Shown here in pieces: positions 35,782-46,658 of a stretch of 64,000 bases of DNA. Location of the stretch: positions 11,346,001 to 11,410,000 of the forward strand of contig CP075492.1 of the NCBI GenBank assembly GCA_021613535.1, in the 5' to 3' direction. The position numbers and the translations under genes are program-made. Within the stretch, counting starts at the first letter, position 1; each line of letters begins with the position of its first letter. Below the pieces are notes generated by a model. It ran no database searches and was not told where the DNA came from. It was given only the letters and a program-made list of their open reading frames with translations. Source of the stretch: Adineta vaga (lineage: Eukaryota > Rotifera).

Positions 35782-38700
35782 ATGTATCGAAGGAGTATAA
35801 GTACTGATCATAAAAACTATCCCTATGTTCCACCAATTTATTCAACACCTTCACAATCATCTCAAATTCGAAATTATGACCCAATTCAACATACTGAACA
35901 TGCACTCTATCCACATTCGAAATTGAATTCAGCAAATGTTCAAAACCAATCTCAATCCTTCCTGCCTTTTATTGATGCATCCGATCCATTAACAGTATTT
36001 GATGATCAGAAACCTCGGACACGTATGCGATCAAATACTAGTTCTCTATCATCGGGATATGTTCCACCGAATCCTTTACAACGTTCATCTGTAAGTGATT
36101 CACGTCTTGCTACAGCAAATGCTATGCGTGAACGATTATTAACCGATATTCAAGATAATATTATGGAAATTGAACGAGAACTTTCGACGTTCGATGTACG
36201 GCCGACAATTGCAAATTATGTTCCACCTCGTTATTCATCAACGAGTAGAAATAGTGGACAAGCAAAATCTATTCATCAACATACATGTAAAAATTGTCAT
36301 GCATCTATTCATGAACGATCTGATTCATCCACAGAAGAAGAACTAGAACGACGACGTAAGCCAAAGAAGAAGATCTATGAAATTATTCCAGCTACAGCCA
36401 GTACATCGGAGAAATCATTAAAACGTTCGACAACAAAAGTAATTGATCAACAATCGTATGTTGGTCAATATCATTATGGAGCTGAAATTGGTGAAAGTGA
36501 AATAACTGGAGATGTACCAGAAAATATCGAATTTGAATCTATTATTGAAGACATTCCTGAATTTAAATATGAAACGTTATCTACGGAACAATTTCTCAAG
36601 ACACAACCATCTTTACCATTAGAACGAGCATTGATCTTTGCTTTGATGTATGGTGATACAGAAAATGTGGGAGATAATGAAACTGCAGATGATTTTCGTA
36701 GAAAAAAATCGAAGATAACTAAAGCAGAAGAATTACTTGTGGCACCTCTATCTGATATTGAATCTTCTGATAAAGTTAATATTCAAAATTTTGAATTATT
36801 GATTAGAACAGCACCTGAACCTGAACCTCAAACTTTACCTGAAAACATCGGTGATCCTCCAGATCCAGAAGATATCAATGATGATGAAATGATCAGATCG
36901 ATGCTTTCTAAACCTCTAAAACACAATCGTCTTTCAACAAGAACTATGGAAACATTATCCGGTACTCGATCAGGAAATAAAGGTTCTGATAATAATGGTC
37001 CAAATGGTAACGGTTATTTCTTTAGTGATTTTGGCAATGAAGGTGATGGTGAAGGTGAAGAAGATCTTATTTCACTTGATCTCAGTAATTTTGCTGTTCC
37101 AACATCTTCTGAAATGATACCTGATGAGAATGCTTTATTACGACGATCTCAAATATCCCTACCGAATCCACATGCGAAACAAGCATCAACTACTCAAAAT
37201 GAACCAACGAAAGATTCCGAAAGTAAGAAGAACAGTGCAGAAACAAAAGATAATCGGAATGCATCGGGAACACAACAGATATCATCGAATTCAACTAATG
37301 ATATGACAAAAGTACAATCAGCAAAACCGAACGAAAGCACAATGAATAATCGACGTACATCCCGAAAAATGTCAACTATAAATGCAACTGAACCCGTGAT
37401 GAAATCGACAAAATCATCTTTCCATTTTGACTCATCTCTAATTGCATTAGAACATAAAGAGCTAACTAAACCACCAGCAAATCCACAAGAAAAAAGACCA
37501 GTTTCAGGTAGTAAACAATCTCGTTTAGTTCGACAACGATCTTCATCTCTACGACAAGACTCGAAAATTCCAGTACCAAGTAGCGTTACTCGTCGGCAAT
37601 CTATTATTTCGCCCGATGCTAATACAAGATCAATTAAACCCCCGACTCAACAAAAACTACCCACCGGTGCACGTCGTACTTCAGTACTTCCCGTTCCACT
37701 AAATCAATCTGCAATTCCTAACGAACGAATTTCAACATCAAGAACTCCATCGCCAGAACGAAGAAATTCAATTCCTGTACTCGATCAAAATGTTCTCTTT
37801 TCATTACTTGATATGGTCGATTTAGACGATCCTTCTATAGTTATCGAAGCGGATTATCAACAGAATGATGAATCAATGCCATCCGTTGTACCAGAAAGTG
37901 AACACGATCAACTAACAGATCAAATTCTCTCCATGAATAAAGAGGAAAATGAATGTTGGAAAGCTATTTCTTCATACATTATTCCATCAAATAATCCTAT
38001 ACATGAAAATTTATATCTACCTGATCTATTTGATACAAATGCTCTATCAAACGAAGAAAACTATACATTTCAAGGATCAACAACTTCCGATTCTACTATT
38101 ACTACTAATACTATTACTGCTGCTGCTGCTAATCAACTACAAACACATGTATGTTAATTTTCTCTCTTTTTTTTGAATAAGATTAGTCTTGATGAGAATT
38201 TCAAATATTAAAGACAGATGATTCGATATCAACAGATAATCCTCAAACAATCGATCGACAATTTTATATTGTATTTTGCAATAAGGTTACTCATCTTCCA
38301 GTGAATCAAATGAACAATTGGAATGAACATTTGAATACTTTCGTTAGAGAAAAAGTTTGTGAAAACTTTCATTTATCAATTTCATGTCTGAAACTCTTCA
38401 TTTCTAGCATATACTTCCTGATAAATATTCATTTTTGACACCAACTATCAATTTATCTGATACTTCCGATTATTATCTTGATAAAATAGAGAAAAGTACA
38501 TACACACAAATCTTATCTGAACAAGAATTACAACAAGCTTCATCTGTAAGGATCAATGAATTCAATGAACTTATTGTTGAAATAGATTTTTCAGATATTA
38601 CTTGGACAACCTAAAAGTTCATATGAACTAAAAAGTAGATCCGACACATTTGATAATTCTGATTCAAAAGTATATATTGATACGTAATTCTTTCCTTCCA

Positions 38701-39270
38701 ACTACAACTGCATACATTTAGATCTATTATACAAAATCCAAATGGCATAGTCTATCAAATCTCTCGAAACATACTATTTCAGATCATCAAACGAATACAT
38801 TACAATATTTATCGGATGCAACTCAACGTCATCAAGCATGTGAAAGTGAAGCTGAGGTAAATCTGCGTTCATAAATAGAATATTTCAGCAGAAAAGAACT
38901 TCAAAAGATCAGATAGTAGAATCTTTCAATCTATTTTTTCTTTCAAGATTTCTCAGCAAACAACTCGTCGATATACAGAACCCGATGTACGAAGTACTTT
39001 CTTTCTCAATGAAAATCTTCAAACAAAACTAATATCTTCATCAGAACTTGATCTTCATCAAACAACAGAACAGAAGACACATTCCTCTGTATGAGAAATA
39101 TGACTTTCCATGTCCGAAATAAATTCATTCGATTTTAGGACTATGATGGTTTCGAATCGAATACATTGACTGATATTACACTTAGCGATTATTCGACATT
39201 CTTTCTAACGCAAAATCCAAAAGTGAACGAAGAAAATTTCAATGACAAATCTTCCGTAGTGGTAAGATGA
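35782..39270 (+). CDS. Unknown large Ser-rich protein, tandem paralogue of 34109
   Basis: Not recognised. A large first exon (35782-38148, 789 codons) is followed by 38214-38354, 38408-38545, 38595-38669, 38722-38856, 38948-39088 and 39139-39270, giving 1,042 residues if the stop at 39268-39270 is used. Every intron is phase 0. The N-terminal region shares MYRR, NYPYVPP, GYVPPNP and RLATANAMRERLLTDI with the neighbour at 34109. A short Cys/His cluster (CKNCHASIH) is near residue 170. The middle is Ser/Arg-rich with basic patches such as SRLVRQRSSSLRQ, reminiscent of phosphorylated or microtubule-associated disorder, but no domain can be named. A strong donor (GTAAGA) overlaps the last codons before the stop, so the transcript may instead splice on into 40056. 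A polyadenylation signal lies at 39286. Confidence 0.7.
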
Positions 39271-39949
39271 TGGTTGCTATGTAGGAATAAATTGTTCTCT
39301 TCTTTTTTTCTATTTTATTTTACACCTGTTACTTTTCGCTTTAATCAGCAACAATAAAAAGTGAAAAGAAGAAGAGAAATATATATATATATATAGATTT
39401 GAACATTCATAGAATAAGAGAAAGAAGAAAAAAAACTGACAAGTATAAGTGAGCTTTTAAATGCATAAAAGCGTGATGTGACTAAAGACATACTTTTCAT
39501 TGTTGTTAACGACTTAGATTTTTTCTTTTTTTTTCTTCAATTTTTAAACAAAACGATTGTCTCTTCTTTTTTTTTCCTTCAAATTTAATGTTTACGCGAC
39601 TATTATTTAAAGAACGAAAAAAGAGAAATCGACATCGTCATACTCTTCGATCATCTTCTTATAATATTTTATTGGAAGATCTTTTTCTTTTTCGGCTAAA
39701 ATTAAATTGAGAAGTACATATTTGTTTAACTACAAGTATGACGATTTACGTTCGTTAATAGTCCATACATTTCATTTTTCCTATGAAAGTTAATCGACGA
39801 TACGTTTTAAAATTCTTTTTTTCTCTTTAATTATAATTACTTTGGAGAGAGAGAGAAAAAAAACACTTTGTTTTACATTTATCATTCATATAAATAAAAA
39901 GAAAAACACCGATTCTTTTTCTCTACGGGTATATCTGAAGAGAAGAAAA
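39271..39949. other. Spacer or large intron before the phase-0 microexon gene
   Basis: About 680 bp of AT-rich DNA with a TA repeat (39378-39395). At about 39450-39475 the stretch GACAAGTATAAGT followed by TTTTAAATGCAT weakly resembles the duplicated upstream elements A and B. No exon is evident. Confidence 0.35.
39378..39395. repeat. (AT)n microsatellite
   Basis: A perfect AT run of about nine units in non-coding DNA. Confidence 0.8.
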
Positions 39950-41344
39950 ATGCATTCTGATCTTCGTCTTTCCAATGTTGCAGTGTCTCAGTTTCGTCGT
40001 GTGAACGTAGGTTACAATTTATCTATCTATGATCAATATCATACTTCTATTTTAGACACCACCTAATCGACCGAAATGGAATTCAGTCAGTAAAACACGA
40101 AGTGTTAATTTTATCTACAATCCAAGAGTTCCAAATTCCAATTCAGTAAATTCTTTCTTCCTATTTCGAAAACAATTGAATGATGAGGAAAACTGAATAT
40201 TTTCTAGATTCGAAGAGGATGGGATCATGAACTTCGACGAAAACGTGTGCATAAGGTTTGAACTATTCTGCACTTTTTTCTATGTTATGAAAATAGATGT
40301 TTTTGTATGTTGCAGTTGCCACCACTTGAACAATCAAGAGATAGGAATGAAAACAATCAACTAGCTATTGAAGCTCCACCATCTAATGGTCGATTAGCAA
40401 TTGAATATAGTTATGACAATTCTATGGTAATAAAGTCATTCAAGATGAAAAAAAATACATATGTGATTATTTTATTGACTATGTTTAGCATGAACGGTCG
40501 AATCGAACAACACCGTCACAACACTCAAGTCGACAACTTGTTCCAATCAATCGTTTTTCAGAACTTCAAGTGAACAATCAAGGCTTATATTTAGATCTTA
40601 AATATCAGTTTTATTTTTCTAGTTAGTCGCTGAGACACCACGGTCTCAACGGCCGGTTCATCAAGAATGGTATGATGATCTGAATAGATCTCATGTAAAA
40701 ACAAAAAACTCTATTCTATTTATTTTCTTCTTATAAAACAACATATAAATTTTTCACAATAGAGAACGGATGTTGAACGAACATCAAACAGTTCCGGTCG
40801 TCGAAAAAGTTTATCAAGAGAACTTGTACCGATAGTAAATGAATTTGAATAGAATTTATGTATTAATATATATATATTTCTTTTTTTAAACTATTTTAGC
40901 ATTCGTTGACTCATCATAGTCTACTCAATGCAACATTACTCGATCCATCTATTCGAACAAATCGAACGACGGAACTTCGACTATCTAGAGATATGGTACA
41001 ACATTAACATTTTAATTGATGATATATATTCTTAATATCAATTCTAGGATGAACATCATCATCATGCACACGATGTAGATCAATCTATGCCAATGGAAAT
41101 TCGAGGTTTTCATGTAAAAGGTAATCAATTAACTAGGCCTGATGATACTAAAATTCGTCCATTATTAAATGTAAATTATCGAATAAGTGAACGCGTGAAA
41201 ACTCGTCGAGTATATCCATTAGGAAATCCATTTCAACATAATTTTCCGGGTCGACGTAATTCTTTAATACCTATTGAAGAATTTCGACAAGCATCATTTT
41301 CAACGTCTATTATGGATATACCACAATCAGTTCATGAAGAGTAA
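39950..41344 (+). CDS. Unknown basic protein of nine small phase-0 exons
   Basis: Not recognised. Exons 39950-40006, 40056-40145, 40208-40255, 40316-40426, 40489-40569, 40623-40694, 40763-40834, 40900-40995 and 41048-41344 all have lengths divisible by three and all introns are phase 0, giving 307 residues. The protein is rich in Arg, Ser, Asn and His (RRGWDHELRRKRVHK, SSGRRKSLSRELVP, a run of four His) and has no membrane segment or known domain; it looks disordered and nucleic-acid or cytoskeleton binding is only a guess. Because the first coding exon ends in phase 0, the gene at 35782 could also splice into 40056, making 39950 an alternative start. Confidence 0.65.
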
Positions 41345-41617
41345 CCAAAGACTTTTCAATTATGAATTTATTGTTTTGTAAAATTTTTCGTTTTCATATT
41401 GCAAATAAAAAATGAGAGTATGGCCTTTTGTATTTCAAAATGTAAATTAACACAGATAATAACGATTTGTTTTCTAGAAAGTAAAATCCATTGACAAAGT
41501 GCGACCTCTTCTACTCTATTGGCGACATAAAATGGTCAATAGAATAAAATGTTAATGCTCTTAGAGAAAAATCACATCTCGAACTATTGATATTGATCAT
41601 TCAGATTTAGATGAAAG

Positions 41618-42181
41618 ATGTTTGATTTCGGATATTTTGTCCGTTCATTTGTATTATTTCAGCGATTTAAAGGCAAAGTAAAAACCAAGAAATTATTCGA
41701 TGAATCAATCATTAAAGGGCGCTGTTGGACAACGGATCTTGATTTCAATTGGCATATGAATAATGCAAGATATTTACGTCAATGTGATTTTGGTCGAATT
41801 GCACTGTTAGTTGAAACAGGTTTATGGGATGCTATTATGATTAGAAGAAAAAATGGAATGAAAGATGCTGGTATTTTAGTTGGTGCATTACAAGTTCAAT
41901 ATCGTCAGAGTGTTGAATTTGGAGATCGATTTGAAATTCGAACGAAAATTAATGGATGGGATGATAAAGCTCTTTATTTAGAACAAGCTATGGTACTTGA
42001 TAAAAATAAACAAATTGCTTTTTCAATGTTAATTCGATTTGGATTAACTCCACGAACCTTTACACCACAAATGTTAGTTGATGATCTTAATATTGGACAT
42101 ATTCAATCGCCAACACTTTCGCCAGCTGTCGAAATCTTTAAACAAAACTATAGAATAGATTATCAACCAGTCAAATCATGA
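41618..42181 (+). CDS. THEM6: THEM6-like hotdog-fold thioesterase family protein
   Basis: A single exon of 187 residues. The N-terminus has a short hydrophobic stretch (GYFVRSFVLFQRF) that may anchor it in a membrane as in THEM6. The body is a 4HBT-like hotdog domain: TDLDFNWHMNNARYLRQCDF matches the family hallmark, followed by VQYRQSVEFGDRFEIRTKI, WDDKALYLEQAMVL and a strand with SMLIRFGLTPR. THEM6 is ER-associated in mammals and its substrate is not firmly established. The start at 41618 is the only in-frame ATG ahead of the domain. Polyadenylation signals follow shortly after the stop. Identification rests on the TDLDxNxHMNNARYLR region and is good at family level. Confidence 0.85.
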   Translation: MFDFGYFVRSFVLFQRFKGKVKTKKLFDESIIKGRCWTTDLDFNWHMNNARYLRQCDFGRIALLVETGLWDAIMIRRKNGMKDAGILVGALQVQYRQSVEFGDRFEIRTKINGWDDKALYLEQAMVLDKNKQIAFSMLIRFGLTPRTFTPQMLVDDLNIGHIQSPTLSPAVEIFKQNYRIDYQPVKS

Positions 42182-42553
42182 ATTTGATTTCTTAGTTAAT
42201 AAATAATATTTTTTTAATAAAAGAAAACGTAGAACTACTAGTTACAAACTTTTTCAAATAGTTTTATTGAAATCAAGAATGTATCAAATCGCTCGCCATA
42301 GGAACTCATTTAATCTTTGACTATACAATCTATCATTTTCAACTATTCTTATAACAAAAACTGTGTGAAATAAACATAATGTGTTCACGAGCGACATCTC
42401 TTTCAACACTGTCGACTATTGGTTCATAAGAATACCCTTGTTATAGCTATTTGTTTATCTTGTTTTGTCGTTCTGTCTATCTATCTATCTATCTGTATGT
42501 GTTTTCTTACAACGTGACAGTAACAAAACTTCAATTACTGAGAAACTATTCTC
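42182..42553. other. Spacer between THEM6-like and LINS1-like genes
   Basis: About 370 bp with AATAAA signals for the upstream gene near its start and a CTAT microsatellite at 42474-42495. No exon is visible. Confidence 0.4.
42474..42495. repeat. (CTAT)n microsatellite
   Basis: About five CTAT units upstream of the LINS1-like gene. Confidence 0.8.
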
Positions 42554-43516
42554 ATGACTGAAATTTCACCACGACGCTTAGAATTTGATCGTGAAAATAC
42601 TTTCTATGAACTTTTTATTTCATCCAATGATTTATCTATAATTCAATCCAATCGAACTAATACGGTACCTTGGTTAATGGCATTTGGTCGTTATCTTAAA
42701 ACAATTCGACTCGATTCTCATCCAATGAGTACAAATCCACTTCTTTATCAATTTGTTGAAAATATTTTGAATGAAAATCATCATCATAGTACTACTCGTG
42801 AATTACTTTTAATTCTAAAACAATGTATTTATCTTTATCCAGACAAACTCATCAATCTATCGTTTCAACATCATCTAACGAAAGCTTCATTAACTTTAAC
42901 AGATCCTTATCTTAAATATAAATATGTTCGTCTTCTTCGTTTGATTATCATTGAAATAGAAGTACAATATCTTCACGAAATTCTTCCATCAACTGACCAT
43001 CTTCTTGCTAATTATCATCAACTGGACGTTTCCATTATGATTGTTTTAGAAAATCTAGTTTTAATGAATACTGATTGTCAATTACAATCTCGATTGAATC
43101 AACTTTACAATCAAACCCTTATTGATTATTTCAAAATGAATGATTTCGATGATGATGAATTAATTGATCTTTGTCAAATTCTCTTTCAAATCAATCGAAA
43201 TCAAACACTTCATTGTTTATTTACTATTCCCAATCTTTTCAATGATCTATTAATCTATATTGATTATGATACAGATACAATGATGAATTGGTTATTAACT
43301 CCTGAAACTGGAGAAAAATTTCTCATATTTCTTCTTCGATTAATGAAATATTTTACATCAAATCGTGATGAATTTAAATCTGAAATTAAGAATGAAAATT
43401 ACAATAAATTCATTCATACGATCAAACAATTTCATGAACAATTAAAAAATGCTCATGAAAAATCTTTATTTCCTTACAATATCAAACCATTATTGAATGC
43501 TTTCAATCTATTCTAG
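42554..43516 (+). CDS. LINS1: Lines homologue 1-like protein
   Basis: An intronless reading frame of 320 residues, predicted all-helical, with no membrane segment. The C-terminal part resembles the Lines family: [24 protein letters not shown] followed by a terminal [12 protein letters not shown], which recalls the conserved FPYNPxxLL end of Lines proteins. Drosophila lines acts in Wingless and hedgehog-dependent patterning; the vertebrate role is less clear. The protein is shorter than vertebrate LINS1 as I recall it. The stop codon (43514-43516) lies two bases before the YPEL5 start, and that TAG doubles as the AG of a good splice acceptor. Identification is tentative. Confidence 0.55.
   Translation: MTEISPRRLEFDRENTFYELFISSNDLSIIQSNRTNTVPWLMAFGRYLKTIRLDSHPMSTNPLLYQFVENILNENHHHSTTRELLLILKQCIYLYPDKLINLSFQHHLTKASLTLTDPYLKYKYVRLLRLIIIEIEVQYLHEILPSTDHLLANYHQLDVSIMIVLENLVLMNTDCQLQSRLNQLYNQTLIDYFKMNDFDDDELIDLCQILFQINRNQTLHCLFTIPNLFNDLLIYIDYDTDTMMNWLLTPETGEKFLIFLLRLMKYFTSNRDEFKSEIKNENYNKFIHTIKQFHEQLKNAHEKSLFPYNIKPLLNAFNLF
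43507..43516 (+). promoter_or_regulatory. 3' splice-acceptor-like site overlapping LINS1 stop
   Basis: The sequence TCTATTCTAG ends on the LINS1 stop codon and is preceded by a T-rich tract. It precedes the YPEL5 ATG by two bases. It would serve well as a spliced-leader trans-splice acceptor for YPEL5; this role is inferred. Confidence 0.5.
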
Positions 43517-43518
43517 AT

Positions 43519-43908
43519 ATGGGACGTATTTTTCTAGAACATATTGGTGGACAACGAGTTTTTTCATGTGCTCATTGTGATACACCATTAACAAATCGAA
43601 ATGAATTAGTTTCAACAAGATTTACAGGTGCAACAGGTCGAGCATTTCTATTCAGTCGTGTTGTAAACACGAAACAAAATACTGTACAAGAACGAGTAAA
43701 AATTCATTTCGATGGAGATTTTTAACATCTAATTTCATTCAATTAGATGATGTTAACTGGTCGACATTTCGTTCGAGATGTAACTTGTAAGAAATGTGAT
43801 GCTAAACTTGGTTGGATGTATGAATTTGCAACCGAAGAATCACAACGTTACAAAGAAGGACGAATTATTCTTGAACGTGCATTAATTAATGAAAGTGATG
43901 GTTTTTGA
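43519..43908 (+). CDS. YPEL5: Yippee-like protein 5
   Basis: Two exons, 43519-43695 and 43747-43908, give 112 residues, slightly shorter than human YPEL5. Nearly every residue of the family is recognisable: [17 protein letters not shown], then [38 protein letters not shown] and [13 protein letters not shown]. The two CxxC pairs bind zinc in the Yippee fold. YPEL5 associates with the GID/CTLH ubiquitin ligase in mammals. The start is two bases after the LINS1-like stop, so no independent promoter fits between them; a polycistronic transcript resolved by trans-splicing, or a promoter inside LINS1, is implied. The protein ends SDGF, lacking the short vertebrate tail. Confidence 0.96.
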
Positions 43909-44040
43909 AAAAGAAAAACGAACATTCTTGTTTTATTTGTTATTTGTTATTTGTAGATAGCTAGAGAGAGTGAGAGCTCAGATTAAAACGTTCATTTTTA
44001 TTTATTTCAGATTGATTTTGTTTGATTAATTGGAAATGTA

Positions 44041-46092
44041 ATGGTCGGAATTCGAGATAAGTTAAAAATTGAAATTGTTGAACATAATAATGAAGTAAGA
44101 GAAGTTTTTCTTTGGAAAAAAGAGAAATTCTTTTATTTTTGAAGGTTCTTCCAATATTAATTCGTGATATTGGAATTAATTTAAAAGCAGGAGAAGATGT
44201 TGCATTAGTTAGGTTTGATAGTTATGCAGATCTTTTGGTACCAAAGAAAGTCAAAGCGGATGAAATTCAAACATTAGATCATCTCGTTGAGTATGTTATA
44301 GAAATTTAATATTGATATTTATAAACAATATGTTTTATTTTAGCGCAATTAATAATCAATGTTGGATTCTTCCAGCTGTTTATCGAGGTTATATAACAAA
44401 AATATTCTGGTTTAAACCGCCATGGGCACATCAATTTCAAGATGGAAAATATCAATTGCAAGTTGGGAAGTGTCAAGAAACTGGAGTTTTGAAGTAAGTT
44501 AATTCTCAAACATTCATATGTACTTTATATTATTTGAGACTGATAAGAATGAATAGAATACGAATTTCTAATGGTATTCTCATAGATAAAGTAAAAAATT
44601 GATTTACAAGCAGAATACATCTGTACAATAGAAGGTAATGCTTTTCGTAGGATTTGACGAGTGTGATCTAATAGTTATCAATAGATTGATTACTAGTAAT
44701 TAGTTTTCAATTAACTAATTCTAATATGGAATGGAAAATGTTAATCAAAATTTATCTTATGTTTAGAGTTGTTTCAACTAATGCATATTTTACATCCAAT
44801 TGTGTTTATTCATCGAGTGATAGACTCAAGAATATACATACAGTGGATATTTATGTATCAACAGGTGGTTTAGCAAAGAATTATGCGACAACAATTGAAA
44901 AATCTCATCCTTCAATTTATGATCATGATAGTGGAAGTGAAAGTCTTGATGCTGATAATCTGAAAAAAGACAAATCATCTGTAAATGATCTTAATCATAA
45001 AAATGATCCAACAAAACAACGCGTTTATCCTCTTGATGCAACATTAATCGATCAATTACTTGAAACAAGACAATTTCTAATTGATGTCGATCTTTCTTTT
45101 TTCTCCACCGATGATTATATACGAAAACAATTTGATGAAAATGAATATGAAATTCTTCGTTATGTTTATACACGTATCGTACATGATCATTCAGATATGG
45201 AAATTCAACGTTATATAACAGCACGCGAAAATGCATTAGAACAAATTCGTACATTGATGAATGAATATGTCATTGGTCCAAAATCAGATCAACCGATCAT
45301 TATCGAGTAAAATCATCCTTTGTTTTTTTTCTTTATGAAAAGAATGTTGTATTTTTTTTCTCTTCTATTGTAGAAATCCATATCTTTCGGCATTGATTGC
45401 GATTATTCGTCATAAGAAATTAGATTGGCAAGCAGTTCATAATTATGGAATGCATTTATCAGATACAAGACCACCATTACATGTTTCTTCGGAAGAAATG
45501 GTTATTTATTTAACAGAAGCTATGGCAAAAATTTTACAATCGATTAAAAAAGATCCAATTCTAATTACAATTTCAAGGTAAAAAAATATGAATTTCTAAC
45601 TTATTGATTATACAATATAATAATGATGTAATGATTATCTTTAGATGTGTTGATGATGGTCATTGTTCATTAGAACAAGCTGATCTAATTCAACAATATG
45701 TCGAGAAGAAACTTCATATTTTATATAAAATTGATGAAACAATTGGAAAAAGTTTATTAAGAAATAATGAATACGAAGAAGAAGAGCCGAAAGATCGACG
45801 ATCTATGCTTATCTCTGATGATGAAAATAGTCCTTCGCCACCCAATGGTTTGCCCAATCGAGCACCACTTAGTGGTGATAGACCTCTTGCTACCGATATC
45901 ACCAATTCCAGCAAACATCTTGCCTTAAAAAAAGATGTTGATATTGATTTATCGCCACCATCGAATACAAATAATAGACTTTCACCGTCGCCATCTGTTC
46001 CATCACCTTCGAAAGAACATCTATCGCCAGGAGAAATTATTAAAACAATGTCACCATCATCACTTTCGGAAGGATCTCCTATATTAGATTAA
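44041..46092 (+). CDS. C5orf22: C5orf22-like (UPF0489) protein
   Basis: Six exons, 44041-44094, 44145-44290, 44344-44493, 44767-45306, 45374-45577 and 45645-46092, give 513 residues. The family has an arginase-like appearance but unproven activity. Recognisable segments are EHNNEVLPILIRDIG, VRFDSYADLL, INNQCWILPAVYRGY, the KPPWAHQF patch, LIDVDLSFFS and DPILITISRCVDDG. Where I recall FDSHPDL and DIDLDFF in the human protein, here the sequence is FDSYADL and DVDLSFF, so two possible metal ligands are changed. The C-terminal 110 residues are Ser/Pro-rich (many SP sites) and probably disordered. It begins 132 bp after the YPEL5 stop with an acceptor-like TTTCAG at 44010. Confidence 0.85.
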
Positions 46093-46402
46093 TTTTCTTT
46101 TTTGTATATAGCTACATATTGTATTATTGAATGAGGAAATCGAATTTCAAAAATTCGAGCATAGCTCTGAATGTATTATGTGCATTAATTAATCTCTTGT
46201 TGTTTGTATTTCAATGTTAAGTCAAACAAATTTGTGTTTGTTTTTTTTGTAGTCAAACTTTCTTTGTTTGAATGATATAGTTTATTAGACATTTTGGTTT
46301 GTAAATATAACATATTTCATGTGGTTAAATCTCTCTTTCTCTCATTTGAATACATGTGACACTTCATCGAATGATCAATGAATCATTATTGTTTCAGATC
46401 AA
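46093..46402. other. Spacer between C5orf22-like and TOMM6 genes
   Basis: About 310 bp, T-rich, holding the upstream 3' UTR. A GTTTCAG acceptor-like site ends at 46397, five bases before the TOMM6 start. Confidence 0.4.
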
Positions 46403-46606
46403 ATGTTTTTTTCGAGCGACAGTGGTTCATCGGGTCGTCATGCTGGTACAACTCGTTCTAATGCACCACCATCGAAATGGGACTATGTGAAAACTTTTTA
46501 CTACAATCAAACTAAATGGGATTTTGTCAAAAGTGTTGCTTTCTTTGGTGTTGCCGTTTATCTCATTCGAGATTTAGCATCAAACGATTTGCTTCCAATG
46601 GAATAG
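46403..46606 (+). CDS. TOMM6: Mitochondrial import receptor subunit TOM6-like
   Basis: A 67-residue protein with a hydrophilic Ser/Gly-rich N-terminus and one C-terminal transmembrane helix (KSVAFFGVAVYLIRDLA). The arrangement WDYVKTFYYNQTKWDFVK, then the helix ending in IRDLAS, then DLLPME parallels human TOMM6 (a WLRGVYRF-type segment, helix, and LARNLSDIDL ending). TOM6 is a small tail-anchored stabiliser of the outer-membrane TOM translocase. The short length and single helix limit certainty, and no other small mitochondrial protein fitted as well. A polyadenylation signal is at 46635, and the gene converges on the OPT transporter, 52 bp away. Confidence 0.7.
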   Translation: MFFSSDSGSSGRHAGTTRSNAPPSKWDYVKTFYYNQTKWDFVKSVAFFGVAVYLIRDLASNDLLPME

Positions 46607-46658
46607 AAACATAATTAGTTTGTTTTTTTTTCGAAATAAATATTGACAAAGGAAAAAG

